This document shows positions 52,715-62,429 of a stretch of 64,000 nucleotides of DNA, piece after piece. Under the pieces are notes generated by a model. It was not told where the DNA came from and made no database searches. It worked only from the letters and a program-made list of their open reading frames with translations. Position 1 is the first letter of the stretch, and each line of letters starts with the position of its first letter. The DNA is taken from assembly GCA_965221135.1 (NCBI GenBank), contig CBDCRZ010000100.1, positions 248,001 through 312,000 of the forward strand, in the 5' to 3' direction. Source of the DNA: Sansalvadorimonas sp965221135 (GTDB lineage: Bacteria; Pseudomonadota; Gammaproteobacteria; Pseudomonadales; Endozoicomonadaceae). The translations under genes and the position numbers were made by a program.

Positions 52715-54382
52715 TTAAGACTGAGCTTTCCGGAAGCGTTCAATAATCTGCCGGGTAGAGCTGTCTACCTGACTGAGATCTCCTTCCTTCATCATAGGGT
52801 AAAGCTGTTTCCCCAGAGCTTTGCCCAGTTCCACTCCCCATTGATCGAATGAGTTAATCTTCCAGATGATTCCCTGTACAAAGATCTTCTGCTCATAGAG
52901 CGCCAGCATGGCACCCAGGGTGTAAGGCGTAAGGGATTCACACATCAGTACACTGCAGGGCCGATTGCCTGGAATTACTTTGTGCGGCGCAAGTCGCTCA
53001 ATTTCATCAGCAGCTAAACCTTGCCCGGTGAGTTCTTCTTTCACCTCTTCAATGCTGCGACCATAAGCCAGTGCATTCGCTTGAGCCAGGCCGTTGGTAA
53101 ACAGCCATGCATGCTGGTCTCTGATAGGAGAGTGGCTGGTTGCCGGCATAATAAAATCAACAGGAATAGTGCAGGTGCCCTGATGAACCAGCTGCATATA
53201 GGCGTGTTGGTCATTAGTACCGGCACCGCCCCAGATAATTGCACCAGTCTGGCTGGAAACCGGTTCACCGTTACTCTGTACACACTTGCCATTGCTCTCC
53301 ATATCCACCTGCTGGAGATGGTCTGGCAGGTTGCGCAGGCCATGGTCATAGCTGAGGGTTGCCTGACTCTGGGCACCATGCCAGTGGCGATACCAGATAC
53401 CGAGCATGGCCATAATCACAGGCATATTTTTCTCAAAAGACGCGGTGCGAAAATGCTCATCCATTTCACCAGCACCTTTGAGCAACTGCTCGAAGTTTTC
53501 GTAGCCGACGGTAAGGGCGATTATCAGCCCGATAGCTGCCCAGAGAGAGTAGCGTCCACCGACCCAGTCCCACATAGGCAGAATGTTTTCTTCAGCTACG
53601 CCAAACTCTGTGGCTGCTTTTACATTGCAGGATACGGCAATCATATGTTTCTTCAGGTCGCTATCACTGACGCCATTTTCCTGCAGCCAGGCTTTGGCTG
53701 TTTTGGCATTAGCCAGAGTTTCAAGGGACGTAAATGACTTGGAGGCGATAATAAATAACGATGTTTCCGGGTCTATACGAGAAAATATTTCTCGAATGGT
53801 TGCAGGGTCAATATTGGATATATAGTGAGGCGTAATGTTACCACAGTGAAATGTTGTGAGCGCCTCGGTCACCACTTTCAAGCTGAGAAAAGAGCCGCCA
53901 ATACCAATATTAATAACATGCCGGATTGGTTTGCCTGTATGTCCTGGCCATTGGCCAGAATGCACTTTTTCACAGATGGATTTCATCTGCTGCTGCATGG
54001 CTTTAATAACAGGACGAATATCCTTACCTTCCACCAAAATCTCGGTGTTGTCTGCGCGTCGCAAGGCCGTGTGGAGAACAGCTCGGTGCTCTGTATTGTT
54101 GAGTAAACCACCACTCATTTGGGCGGTAATAGCATCGCTAAGACCTGCTTCTTTAGAAATATTAAGCAGGTTGGCAAGAATGTCGTCGTTTATAAGATGG
54201 CGGGAGTAGTCCAGAAACAGGTCGCAGGCTTCCAGTGAGTAGCGTTGCGCACGGGCAGGGTCTTCTATCTTGGCTGTACGCAGGAAATTATCAGGAAGCT
54301 GTTTATAAAGGTTGTCCAGAGTTGATGAAGAGCTATAGCCCGGTAGAGAAAAGTCAGGAAGAGGAGCGTAAGACGCAGACAT
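52715..54382 (-). CDS. pgi: Glucose-6-phosphate isomerase
   Basis: Interconverts glucose-6-phosphate and fructose-6-phosphate. The 555-aa protein has the PGI signatures DWVGGRYSLWAAIGL and KINSFDQWGVELGK, and IGIGGSFLSLKV for the phosphate site. It ends the pan-pgi block, downstream of panD and its terminator, in the order known in Pseudomonas. Confidence 0.98.
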   Translation of the reverse strand: MSASYAPLPDFSLPGYSSSSTLDNLYKQLPDNFLRTAKIEDPARAQRYSLEACDLFLDYSRHLINDDILANLLNISKEAGLSDAITAQMSGGLLNNTEHRAVLHTALRRADNTEILVEGKDIRPVIKAMQQQMKSICEKVHSGQWPGHTGKPIRHVINIGIGGSFLSLKVVTEALTTFHCGNITPHYISNIDPATIREIFSRIDPETSLFIIASKSFTSLETLANAKTAKAWLQENGVSDSDLKKHMIAVSCNVKAATEFGVAEENILPMWDWVGGRYSLWAAIGLIIALTVGYENFEQLLKGAGEMDEHFRTASFEKNMPVIMAMLGIWYRHWHGAQSQATLSYDHGLRNLPDHLQQVDMESNGKCVQSNGEPVSSQTGAIIWGGAGTNDQHAYMQLVHQGTCTIPVDFIMPATSHSPIRDQHAWLFTNGLAQANALAYGRSIEEVKEELTGQGLAADEIERLAPHKVIPGNRPCSVLMCESLTPYTLGAMLALYEQKIFVQGIIWKINSFDQWGVELGKALGKQLYPMMKEGDLSQVDSSTRQIIERFRKAQS

Positions 54383-54467
54383 GTAAAAATGTCCTTAGAG
54401 ACTAAGTAAAAAAGGTAAACGATTAAGGCTAAAGCAAAGAGTGTACCCCGTATAGAGGGGAGCTAAT

Positions 54468-54515
54468 AAAAAGCCACTATCTTGAACATTCTGCGAACAA
54501 GATAGTGGCTTTTTT
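54468..54515 (-). terminator. Terminator downstream of panD
   Basis: 17-bp stem AAAAAGCCACTATCTTG / CAAGATAGTGGCTTTTT with a 13-nt loop and T-runs on both strands, between panD and pgi. Confidence 0.9.
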
Positions 54516-54540
54516 TAGTGCGGTAAAATAATTTCCGTGC

Positions 54541-54921
54541 TTAGGCAACCTGCACCGGAATAGCATTAGCACTGTGGCTAACGGTGTTATCCGGATTCAT
54601 ATAAAGCAGTGCTGGTTTGTGTTTGGCACACTCGGCTTCCGCATAGTTGGAGTAAGCGCAGATGATTACACGATCACCAGGAGACACCAGACGTGCAGCT
54701 GCACCATTCATGGAGATCATGCCTGAGCCGTCTTCACCACGAATAATATAAGTCGTGAAACGCTCGCCATTGTCTTTGTTGTAAATCTGAATCTGTTCGA
54801 ATTCACGAAGGCCAGCCATATCCAGCAGTTTGCCATCGATGGCGCAGGAGCCTTCGTAATTCAGTACGGCGTGGGTAACGCTGGCCATATGCAGCTTGGC
54901 CTTCAGCATGATGTTCTGCAT
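54541..54921 (-). CDS. panD: Aspartate 1-decarboxylase
   Basis: Pyruvoyl-dependent enzyme making beta-alanine for pantothenate. The 126-aa proenzyme self-cleaves at G24-S25 in NYEGSCAID. SMNGAA and the final IPVQVA match the family. It lies downstream of panC across 124 bp. Confidence 0.97.
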   Translation of the reverse strand: MQNIMLKAKLHMASVTHAVLNYEGSCAIDGKLLDMAGLREFEQIQIYNKDNGERFTTYIIRGEDGSGMISMNGAAARLVSPGDRVIICAYSNYAEAECAKHKPALLYMNPDNTVSHSANAIPVQVA

Positions 54922-55045
54922 CAGCTAGTCCTCTTTATGGTCTGCGTTTTTATAATCTGCACACTTATGAAGTTGCTCATAAAGTTGGTGTGCAGTTATA
55001 CGCAATGTCCGATTCGGGGCGAAAAGTACGTGTTCCGAAAGTGTT

Positions 55046-55894
55046 TTACAAGTCGATCTGGATATTGTCGATCAGTCTGGCTTTGCCAAGACCGGCCGCA
55101 GCCAGAATCACAAGCTCCTTGTCCTCAGGCCCGGCAGGCTGGAGGTCAGAGCGACGAATAATATTGAAGTAGTCAGGCTGGAAACCCGCGTCGGCCAGAT
55201 GCACGATGGCATCCCGCTGAACAATATCAAAATTGGCATTGCCAGCTTCGATAGTTGTTTTGGCTTGTTCCAGCTCTTTATAAAGCCGGGTGGCCTGTTC
55301 GCGTTCTTCTTGTGAGAGGTAACCATTACGGGAGCTAAGGGCCAGTCCGCTCTCAGCGCGCGCAATCGGTGCACCAGCAATGGTGACTGGCAGGCATAGG
55401 TCAGTCACCATCTTGCGAATAATGCTGAGCTGCTGGAAATCTTTCTCACCGAATACGGCGACATCAGGCTGAACGATATTGAACAGCTTGGTAACAACCG
55501 TAGCGATACCGGTAAAGAAGCTGGGGCGACTCTTGCCACAGTGTATACCGTCCAGAGCATCTACTTTGACGACTGTGTGATGATCCAGACCTTCCGGATA
55601 AATAATGTGGGAAGTCGGTGCGAACACCATATCCACATTATGTTCAGCCAGCAGACCTTCATCCTGAGCCATGGTGCGTGGGTAGCTGTGGTAGTCCTCA
55701 TTAGGACCGAACTGCAGCTGGTTCACATAGATGCTTACGATAACGACATCAGCCTGTTCCTGGGCACGGGTGACCAGAGACAGGTGGCCGTCGTGGAGGT
55801 TGCCCATGGTCGGAACCAGGGCAACGGTTTTCCCTTCCGCTTTGACTCGCTGAACGTAGTCACGGATTTCTTTAATGCTGTAGACAGTGTTCAT
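55046..55894 (-). CDS. panC: Pantothenate synthetase
   Basis: Joins pantoate and beta-alanine with ATP. The 282-aa enzyme shows VPTMGNLHDGHLSL (HIGH-type motif), FGEKDFQQL and SSRNGYLS. Its ATG overlaps the panB stop by 4 nt, so the two are translationally coupled. Confidence 0.98.
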   Translation of the reverse strand: MNTVYSIKEIRDYVQRVKAEGKTVALVPTMGNLHDGHLSLVTRAQEQADVVIVSIYVNQLQFGPNEDYHSYPRTMAQDEGLLAEHNVDMVFAPTSHIIYPEGLDHHTVVKVDALDGIHCGKSRPSFFTGIATVVTKLFNIVQPDVAVFGEKDFQQLSIIRKMVTDLCLPVTIAGAPIARAESGLALSSRNGYLSQEEREQATRLYKELEQAKTTIEAGNANFDIVQRDAIVHLADAGFQPDYFNIIRRSDLQPAGPEDKELVILAAAGLGKARLIDNIQIDL

Positions 55895-56688
55895 GCGTTA
55901 AAACCGTGTTCTGGAGCAGGAAAAGCTTTGGCCTGTACATCGGCAACAAAGCGGGCAACAGCATCGGCAGGTGTTGCAGACTCAGCCATGAAATCTTTAA
56001 CAAAGCGAGGCTTGCGACCGTGAGTCATGCCCAGCAGGTCGTAAAGCACGAGTACCTGACCGTCGGTGTCGACGCCTGCACCAATACCAATTACAGGAAC
56101 AGAAACCGCACGGCTGATCTCTCGAGCCAGAGAGCTGGGTACACATTCCAGAAGAATAAGGTTGGCACCGGCTTCTGCAAGAAGGCGGGCATCTTCAATC
56201 ATGCGGTTGGCAGACTCTTCGTCACGACCCTGAACCTTGTAACCACCCAGCATGCTGACAGACTGTGGTGTCAGGCCAAGGTGCAGACAGGTTGGAATGC
56301 CGCGCTCAGACAAACCACGTACGGTATCGGATAACCAGCGACCGCCTTCGAGTTTGATAACTTCTGCACCGGCCTGCATTAGTCGGGCAGAGTTCTCATA
56401 GGTCTGTTCCGGGGTGGAGCAGGCCATAAAGGGGATATCAGCCATAATCATGGCATCGGTGTTACCACGACTGACACATTTGGTGTGGTATACCATGTCT
56501 TCCATGGTGACAGGGACAGTGGAATCACGACCCTGAACAACCATGCCCAGTGAATCGCCTACAAGGATGATGTCTGTTCCCTGGGTGCTGACCATATGCG
56601 CGTGAGTCGCGTCATAGGAGGTCAGGCAGGTGAACTTCTCACCGGCCTGTTTCTTTTCCGTAAGGGAATGAAGAGTTGTTTTGGCCAT
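55891..56688 (-). CDS. panB: 3-methyl-2-oxobutanoate hydroxymethyltransferase
   Basis: First step of pantothenate synthesis: ketopantoate from ketoisovalerate and methylene-THF. The 265-aa protein has TSYDATHAHM, VGDSLGMVVQG (metal site) and VIGIGAGVDTDGQVLVLYD. It is coupled to panC. The 191-bp gap to the upstream kinase gene may hold a promoter; I see no clear one. Confidence 0.98.
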   Translation of the reverse strand: MAKTTLHSLTEKKQAGEKFTCLTSYDATHAHMVSTQGTDIILVGDSLGMVVQGRDSTVPVTMEDMVYHTKCVSRGNTDAMIMADIPFMACSTPEQTYENSARLMQAGAEVIKLEGGRWLSDTVRGLSERGIPTCLHLGLTPQSVSMLGGYKVQGRDEESANRMIEDARLLAEAGANLILLECVPSSLAREISRAVSVPVIGIGAGVDTDGQVLVLYDLLGMTHGRKPRFVKDFMAESATPADAVARFVADVQAKAFPAPEHGFNA

Positions 56689-56879
56689 AGAACCCTGGGC
56701 TAGTATTCTGTTGTCTCAGGCAGCAGCCTTGATGCTGGCGGGCTTCCCGGACTTATCCTGATATAAAACGCGCTATATTGGTGGAAACTCGGGCGTATTT
56801 CCAGTGCCGAATTTACTTGTTTTGCGCGGCTTTATCAGCAGTCTTTACTGGCGAGTGGCCATTTCTCACCTGTAAAGGC

Positions 56880-57689
56880 TTATTCTCCTACAAGATTAGG
56901 CTTGAATGCATTGGCATAGAGTCGGGAAATGCGCTGGTAGGCAGGGGAGAACGAATTTTTAAACCCTTCTCGAAATTCAGAATTCTTCGGATTGAAATAA
57001 GAACGCCCCTTGTGGTTTTGAATGATCTCGTCGACCAGTTGCTGGTAATCGCTTTCGCTATTCACCAGATCAATGTCAGAGGCATTCACAATCAGCAGTG
57101 GTGAGTCGTTGTAGTAATGAAAGAAACGGGCATAGGCTTCGTTCAAGCGTTTCAGGTACCCATTACCAATTAACCGCTCTGCCTCAATACCTCTCTCACG
57201 AATCCTCTCTTTAAGAACATCCACCGGAGCCTGTAAGTAGATCACCAGGTCAGGCTGGGGCAGGTCACGTGTTTGCATCTCCCAGGCCCGGTTGTAGAGT
57301 TTCAGTTCATGGCTGTCTAAATACATCTCTGCAAACAGGCGGTCTTTGTCCATGCAAAAGTCTGAGACCTTCATTGGTTCGAACATGTCGTTCTGGCGAA
57401 GGGTTTGTAGCTGCGTGGCGCGTTGAAACAGAAAATGTAATTGCGTAGCCAGGGCAACCTGTCGCGGGTGACGATAGAAACGCTCAAGGAATGGATTTTC
57501 ACGCGGCGGCTCTTCCAGCAGAATGTCGTATTTCAGCGTTTTGGCAAGACGTTTGGCCAGGGTGGTTTTACCGACACCGACAGGGCCTTCAATGGCAATG
57601 AAGCGAGGCAGCTTGTGATCAACCTGTTCGAATAGGTTGTTGGTGCTTGCCTTGGGAGGGGTGGCAGTCGGCTTGTCGGACATAGGCAA
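56880..57689 (-). CDS. Deoxynucleoside kinase-like protein
   Basis: A 269-aa P-loop kinase of the deoxyadenosine/deoxyguanosine kinase type: IEGPVGVGKTTLAKRL, LEEPPRENPFLERFY, DRLFAEMYLD for the ERS/DRS-like motif and the LID segment RIRERGIEAERLI. It would phosphorylate deoxynucleosides, though the substrate is not certain. It is inserted between folK and panB in a block where Pseudomonas has folK-panB directly. The C-terminal about 40 residues are an extension. Confidence 0.88.
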   Translation of the reverse strand: MPMSDKPTATPPKASTNNLFEQVDHKLPRFIAIEGPVGVGKTTLAKRLAKTLKYDILLEEPPRENPFLERFYRHPRQVALATQLHFLFQRATQLQTLRQNDMFEPMKVSDFCMDKDRLFAEMYLDSHELKLYNRAWEMQTRDLPQPDLVIYLQAPVDVLKERIRERGIEAERLIGNGYLKRLNEAYARFFHYYNDSPLLIVNASDIDLVNSESDYQQLVDEIIQNHKGRSYFNPKNSEFREGFKNSFSPAYQRISRLYANAFKPNLVGE

Positions 57690-57805
57690 AATCCTTTCTT
57701 CTGGATTTACTTAAGCCGACTGCTGCAAAAGGCGTCATGCCCGTCACTGGCTAATAATGTTGTTGTTATTTCAGGTGCAATATTTTAGAGGCTGCACCAT
57801 CAAGC

Positions 57806-58330
57806 TTAGGCTGGTTCGGGCAGAGGGATATTCCCGATCGCGAGAAGTCCTTCGCTCCCTACTGTTTGTAAAAGGTTTTGCAGTTTTTGTCCAGTGGGTA
57901 GCACCAGTTCAGGAGTAATATCTCCCAGAGGCTGTAGAACGAAATTGCGCCAGTGCATTTCTCTGTGGGGAATGATTAATCGCTCTGACTGAATGACCTC
58001 TTGACCATACAGCAGAATATCCAGATCCAGCGTGCGTGCTCCCCAGCGTATATGGCGTACTCGCCCATGGTGCTGTTCAATCGCCTGCAGTGCATCCAGC
58101 AGAGCCAGTGGCGCAAGGTGGGTCTCCAGAGCAACGACCGCATTGATGTAATCGGGCTGTCCTTCAGGGCCAACAGGAGCAGAGCGATATAGTCGTGATG
58201 CGCCCACTAAAGTGGACTCAGGTATTTCAGAAATTTGCTCAACGGCTTGAAGAACCTGATGTTCAGGCTCCTCAAGGTTGCTGCCCAGACTGATGTAAGC
58301 CGTCTGGGCAGAAGAATGGAAAGAGGTCAT
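57806..58330 (-). CDS. folK: HPPK, folate pathway pyrophosphokinase
   Basis: Transfers pyrophosphate from ATP to 6-hydroxymethyl-dihydropterin. The 174-aa protein has ISLGSNLEEP, SAPVGPEGQPDYINAVV and the signature RWGARTLDLDILLYG. It lies 23 bp after pcnB in the usual order. Confidence 0.97.
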   Translation of the reverse strand: MTSFHSSAQTAYISLGSNLEEPEHQVLQAVEQISEIPESTLVGASRLYRSAPVGPEGQPDYINAVVALETHLAPLALLDALQAIEQHHGRVRHIRWGARTLDLDILLYGQEVIQSERLIIPHREMHWRNFVLQPLGDITPELVLPTGQKLQNLLQTVGSEGLLAIGNIPLPEPA

Positions 58331-58353
58331 AGAACGACTCTTTAAATTAACAA

Positions 58354-59925
58354 TTAATCAGAAGAACGCTGATTACTGGTTGGCTTGCGACGACGTGGCC
58401 GGCGGCGACGCTTGCGCTTATCGTCTTGATAGTCGCCCCGATTGTCGTCACGGTTCTCATCGCTGCCTCTATGGCTTTCTCTATGACCATCACCACCGTC
58501 GAAGCTGCTGCTGTTTTGATCCCGCTCGTCTCTTTGCTCGGACCGGTTGCCGTCACGATTACCGTCACCTCGACGGGAACGCCCGCCACGGTTGTAAGGG
58601 CGAGGCGCTGGAATTTTTTCAGGATGTGCTTCCTGGTAATCCGTCCACCATTGTCCTGCTCCGTTGAGGTCTTCACCGGCAGCTTCCCTGAGTAGCAGGA
58701 AGTCATAGGCTGCACGGAATCGTGGGTGAGCCATCAGCTCATCAATACGGCGAGGCTGACGACGTTCCAGACGTTGCTGCATATCCCAGATTTCTCTCAT
58801 GGGAATGCTGAATCGTTTTGGAATAGCAGTATGAGTGCACTGGTTGGAAATTACCTGCATGGCAGCTTGCTGATTGGCAGGCACCGGTGGCATACCCTGG
58901 CTTTCGAAATCTTGCGCCATCGCCTTCATAGGTGGCCAGAGAGCAGCGGCATAGAAGAAGGCCGGAGTTACCGGCTTGTCTTCGGCAATACGGCTGTCGG
59001 TATTCTTCAGTGCCAGATCCAGCAAGCGTTCGCCCAGTGAGTTGTTATGCAGTGCAGATTCTGTGGCCGGGAACAGTGGCTCAAACAGGTCGTACTCCCG
59101 CATCAGGCGGAATACATCACGGCCATAGCCGGAGAGGAACAGCTTCAGGCTCTCATCAAACAGTCGTGCAGAAGGAATATCTTTCAGCAGATGGCCCAGC
59201 TCACGAATCGGTTGTGCCGTGGCATCTTCAATATTGAAGTTGAGCTTGGCGGCAAAACGCACAGCCCGCAGCATACGTACAGGGTCTTCATGGTAACGGC
59301 GAACCGGGTCACCAATCAGGCGAATCTGCTTGTTCTTAATATCATCCATGCCACCACAGAAATCATGAATCGAGAAATCTTCCGTGGTGTAGTACAAGGC
59401 ATTAATAGTGAAGTCGCGACGAATCGCGTCATCTTCAATAGTGCCGTAGACATTGTCCCGCAGAATACGGCCGGAATCCGAGTGATGGGACTCATCCTTA
59501 TGCTGGGAAGGGTCATTCTGCTCATGGCTGGCACGGAAGGTCGCAACTTCAATCACATCACGGCCAAACACCACGTGAATCAGCTTGAAACGACGGCCAA
59601 TAATCCGTGAGTTACGGAACAGGGAACGCACCACTTCTGGTGAAGCACTGGTGGCTACATCAAAGTCTTTAGGGGAAAGCCCGAGGAGAATATCCCGAAT
59701 GCAACCGCCAACCAGCCAGGCTTCATGGCCCTGGCTGCGCAGGCGATAAAGCACCTTCTGGGCATTGTCGCTGATATATTTTCGGGAAACGGTGTGTTCA
59801 TCCCGCGTTACAATCTGCCGCAGAGGCATAGGGCCTTGTTTAGCTGGTTCAGGGGAAAACAATCCTTTAACCCTATCCCAAGGGCGTCTCAGCCACTGTA
59901 GGGGTCCTTGACCACCGCCGCTCAT
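58354..59925 (-). CDS. pcnB: Poly(A) polymerase I with an Arg/Asp-rich tail
   Basis: Adds poly(A) tails to RNA and promotes decay. The 523-aa protein has the nucleotidyltransferase core (VGGCIRDILLG, then DFDVATSASPE), RRDFTINALYY and RDPVRMLRAVRF-type sequence. After the normal end at about residue 440 it carries about 80 residues of low complexity, rich in Arg, Asp, Gly and Asn (GGRSRRGDGNRDGNRSEQRD), ending in a basic cluster (KRKRRRRPRRRK). Basic tails occur in other PcnB proteins, but this one is long. Confidence 0.95.
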   Translation of the reverse strand: MSGGGQGPLQWLRRPWDRVKGLFSPEPAKQGPMPLRQIVTRDEHTVSRKYISDNAQKVLYRLRSQGHEAWLVGGCIRDILLGLSPKDFDVATSASPEVVRSLFRNSRIIGRRFKLIHVVFGRDVIEVATFRASHEQNDPSQHKDESHHSDSGRILRDNVYGTIEDDAIRRDFTINALYYTTEDFSIHDFCGGMDDIKNKQIRLIGDPVRRYHEDPVRMLRAVRFAAKLNFNIEDATAQPIRELGHLLKDIPSARLFDESLKLFLSGYGRDVFRLMREYDLFEPLFPATESALHNNSLGERLLDLALKNTDSRIAEDKPVTPAFFYAAALWPPMKAMAQDFESQGMPPVPANQQAAMQVISNQCTHTAIPKRFSIPMREIWDMQQRLERRQPRRIDELMAHPRFRAAYDFLLLREAAGEDLNGAGQWWTDYQEAHPEKIPAPRPYNRGGRSRRGDGNRDGNRSEQRDERDQNSSSFDGGDGHRESHRGSDENRDDNRGDYQDDKRKRRRRPRRRKPTSNQRSSD

Positions 59926-60038
59926 AATATGCCGTATTCTCTGCTGACTGCCATGGGCAGATCATCTGCCCTATGCATGGAAAAACAAACATATTACCAC
60001 CTGCCCCTGAATAGAGACAGTTTAGGGACAGTAGAAGA

Positions 60039-60902
60039 TCAGGTAGAGAGGTAGAGCCACCAAATCATATCGCCAGGGCACTGAGGGCCAAGGGCTTCAG
60101 CAATAACCTGGCTGGCCATGGTTTTCTGCATATTCATCAGCCAGTCATTGTCATCAAGGCGGTTTTCGAGGTACCAGGACGGGTAAGAGTGGAGCTTGCG
60201 GTCATAGTAAGCCAGTGGGAATTGAATCTGTCGGGGTAGCTGGGGCAGGTTCTGATAGAAGGCGGTCACACATCGCTGCAGCAGATCTTCCCCAAGACGG
60301 TTGCGATCGTTGATGTACTTTGTGGATTCGGTGCGATATTCGTCGTTATAGGGCTGCATCATCTCGTTGTAGCGGGCCTCCAGACATTCTTCCATAGAAA
60401 GTGTGAGAGGAGTGGAACCATAGCCCATCACCTCACAGGCCAGCTTGGCTTTGTTCTTGTTCTCCTCACCAATGGTGTTGTACCAGGGGGAGTTGGGGCC
60501 AAGCTTCTTCTGGGCGGCTACCAGGCCGACAAAATAGAGGTTCTCGGCCGGGCTGAAGCAGTTGGCATCGCTGCTTTTACGCAGAGGGACCAGCAGCTTA
60601 AGTGCAGGGTTGCGGTTGATCTCATGTTGACGATGCACGCGCATCTCGCCACAGAGGTTGTCAGGCTGAGCCGAGGATTGTGGAGCCGCTTGTGCAGGGT
60701 TCTGTATAGGTTGGCTGTTCGGGGGGATTGCTGCCGAACGGACGCTTATAGAGTAAAGCGCCGTGCAGATAAGCAGTAGAGCGGCCAGAAATAAAAATGC
60801 ATGTTTCACTGACGATGGAGAGGCAGCAGGGCGTGCGTGCACACGCTTGTTGTGTGGCTGGTTCTTCCCTTTGTCCGTGCTTTTGTCCGTAACGTGCAAC
60901 AC
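60039..60902 (-). CDS. Unknown membrane-anchored protein
   Basis: A 287-aa protein with a basic N-terminus, one membrane helix (about 34-54, HAFLFLAALLLICTALYSIS), a Pro/Gln-rich linker and a periplasmic helical domain with several Cys. No family recognised. It sits between cbrB and pcnB, where Pseudomonas has the small RNA CrcZ. Confidence 0.75.
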   Translation of the reverse strand: MLHVTDKSTDKGKNQPHNKRVHARPAASPSSVKHAFLFLAALLLICTALYSISVRSAAIPPNSQPIQNPAQAAPQSSAQPDNLCGEMRVHRQHEINRNPALKLLVPLRKSSDANCFSPAENLYFVGLVAAQKKLGPNSPWYNTIGEENKNKAKLACEVMGYGSTPLTLSMEECLEARYNEMMQPYNDEYRTESTKYINDRNRLGEDLLQRCVTAFYQNLPQLPRQIQFPLAYYDRKLHSYPSWYLENRLDDNDWLMNMQKTMASQVIAEALGPQCPGDMIWWLYLST

Positions 60903-60979
60903 AGTTCAATCCCCGGTCTCGCTCCCTCAATTTATTTATTGTAGAAGAGCTGACCGGAATCGTTACGTTGGTATTGAAA

Positions 60980-62383
60980 TCAGGCCATGGCTTCCTTGCG
61001 GGGGATGCCAAGTCGCTTGCGACGTTCCCACAAACACTTTCTGCTGATACCCAGTTTGCGGGCAAGTTGGGTTTCGTTCATTTGTTCCTGGTGCTCCAGT
61101 ACAAAGCGCAGGAAGTAATCTTCCATAGACAGCTCTTCACCGTTGCTGTCGATCATGGGCTGTTGTTCCTGACTGATGTTGCTTCGAACACCTGTGATGG
61201 CACTGTCCAGACCCAGCAGGTCGGGAGTGATCATATCGTCATCACTCAGGATGCAGGCGCGCTCGATGGCATTTTCCAGCTCCCGAACATTCCCTGGCCA
61301 GCTGTGCCGGCTGATAGCTACAAGGGCTTCCGGCGACAGCAGCATATCGCCGATACCCATGCGCGCCACGGCTTTTTCAAGCAACGCTTCTGCCAGCAGG
61401 GTGATGTCCTGACCACGTTCCCGTAGGGGAGGCAGGTTCAGCTCAACCACGTTCAGACGGTAATAAAGGTCTTCCCGGAAGTTGCCTTCGCTGGCCATCT
61501 TCTTAAGATTTCTGTGTGTTGCTGCGATCAGGCGAACATTCACTTTACGAGATTCAACAGAGCCGACCCGGCGGATCTCACCTTCCTGAAGCACACGCAA
61601 CAGGCGTGCCTGAGCTTCCAGAGGCAGCTCGCCAATCTCATCCAGAAACAATGAGCCGCCATCGGCTGACTCCACCAGACCATTGCGGGTAGTGGTGGCC
61701 CCGGTAAAGGCTCCCTTCTCATGACCGAAAAGTTCGGACTCGATCAGTGTTTCAGGAATCGCGGCACAGTTAACAGAGACGAGCGGCTTATCAGCTCGGC
61801 GGCTGGTTTCATGGAGAGCGCGGGCAACCAGCTCTTTACCTGTGCCGGATTCACCCAGAACGAGCACCGTAGCTTCGGTAGGAGCGACCCGATTGATTCG
61901 ATTGAACAGTGTCATCATTGGAGGACACTGCCCGATGATGCCTGCAGGATTACCTGATGACTGAAGTGTATTTTCACTGTCAGACGCGTTTGATGACGGG
62001 CTGGCAGCTGGCTCGAGTGAAGGCTCTTGTGTCTGACGTCCAATCGTCTCAGCCACAGCTTTGAGCATATCGTCATGGTCAAAGGGCTTGGCGATATAAT
62101 CAACAGCCCCCATTTTCATGGAGTCGACAGCCGATCTCAGGCTGGCATAGCTGGTCATAATCAGCACCGGTGTGTCTTTTGCCTTTTCAATCATGACTGT
62201 GCCAGGTTCACCGGGCAGGCGCAGATCAGTAATGACCAGATCAAATGAATTCAGATCATTCTGGCAGGCTTCATCCACAGACTCAGCTTCAGTCACTGTG
62301 TAGTCGTTGCGCGACAGCAGTCGGCGCAGGGAGGAGCGAATAACAGGCTCGTCTTCAACGACCAGAATCTTTCCCAAGCTCAT
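60980..62383 (-). CDS. cbrB: Sigma-54-dependent response regulator CbrB
   Basis: A 467-aa NtrC-type activator: receiver domain (VVEDEPVIRSS, phospho-Asp in VITDLRLPG), AAA+ domain with GESGTGKE and the sigma-54 contact GAFTGA, and a C-terminal HTH (TQLARKLGISRKCLWERRK). Adjacent to cbrA, 46 bp downstream. In Pseudomonas CbrAB controls use of carbon and nitrogen sources. Identity rests on synteny with pcnB, folK and panB. Confidence 0.93.
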   Translation of the reverse strand: MSLGKILVVEDEPVIRSSLRRLLSRNDYTVTEAESVDEACQNDLNSFDLVITDLRLPGEPGTVMIEKAKDTPVLIMTSYASLRSAVDSMKMGAVDYIAKPFDHDDMLKAVAETIGRQTQEPSLEPAASPSSNASDSENTLQSSGNPAGIIGQCPPMMTLFNRINRVAPTEATVLVLGESGTGKELVARALHETSRRADKPLVSVNCAAIPETLIESELFGHEKGAFTGATTTRNGLVESADGGSLFLDEIGELPLEAQARLLRVLQEGEIRRVGSVESRKVNVRLIAATHRNLKKMASEGNFREDLYYRLNVVELNLPPLRERGQDITLLAEALLEKAVARMGIGDMLLSPEALVAISRHSWPGNVRELENAIERACILSDDDMITPDLLGLDSAITGVRSNISQEQQPMIDSNGEELSMEDYFLRFVLEHQEQMNETQLARKLGISRKCLWERRKRLGIPRKEAMA

Positions 62384-62429
62384 GCTGTTCCCTCTCTAAA
62401 ATTTCGTATCTGTGTCGTTTGGCAAGCCA

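Noticed and set aside
59926..60980. CrcZ-like small RNA near cbrB
   Set aside because: No repeated CA-rich (AANAANAA) motifs or clear sigma-54 promoter were seen in the gaps on either side of the 287-aa gene.
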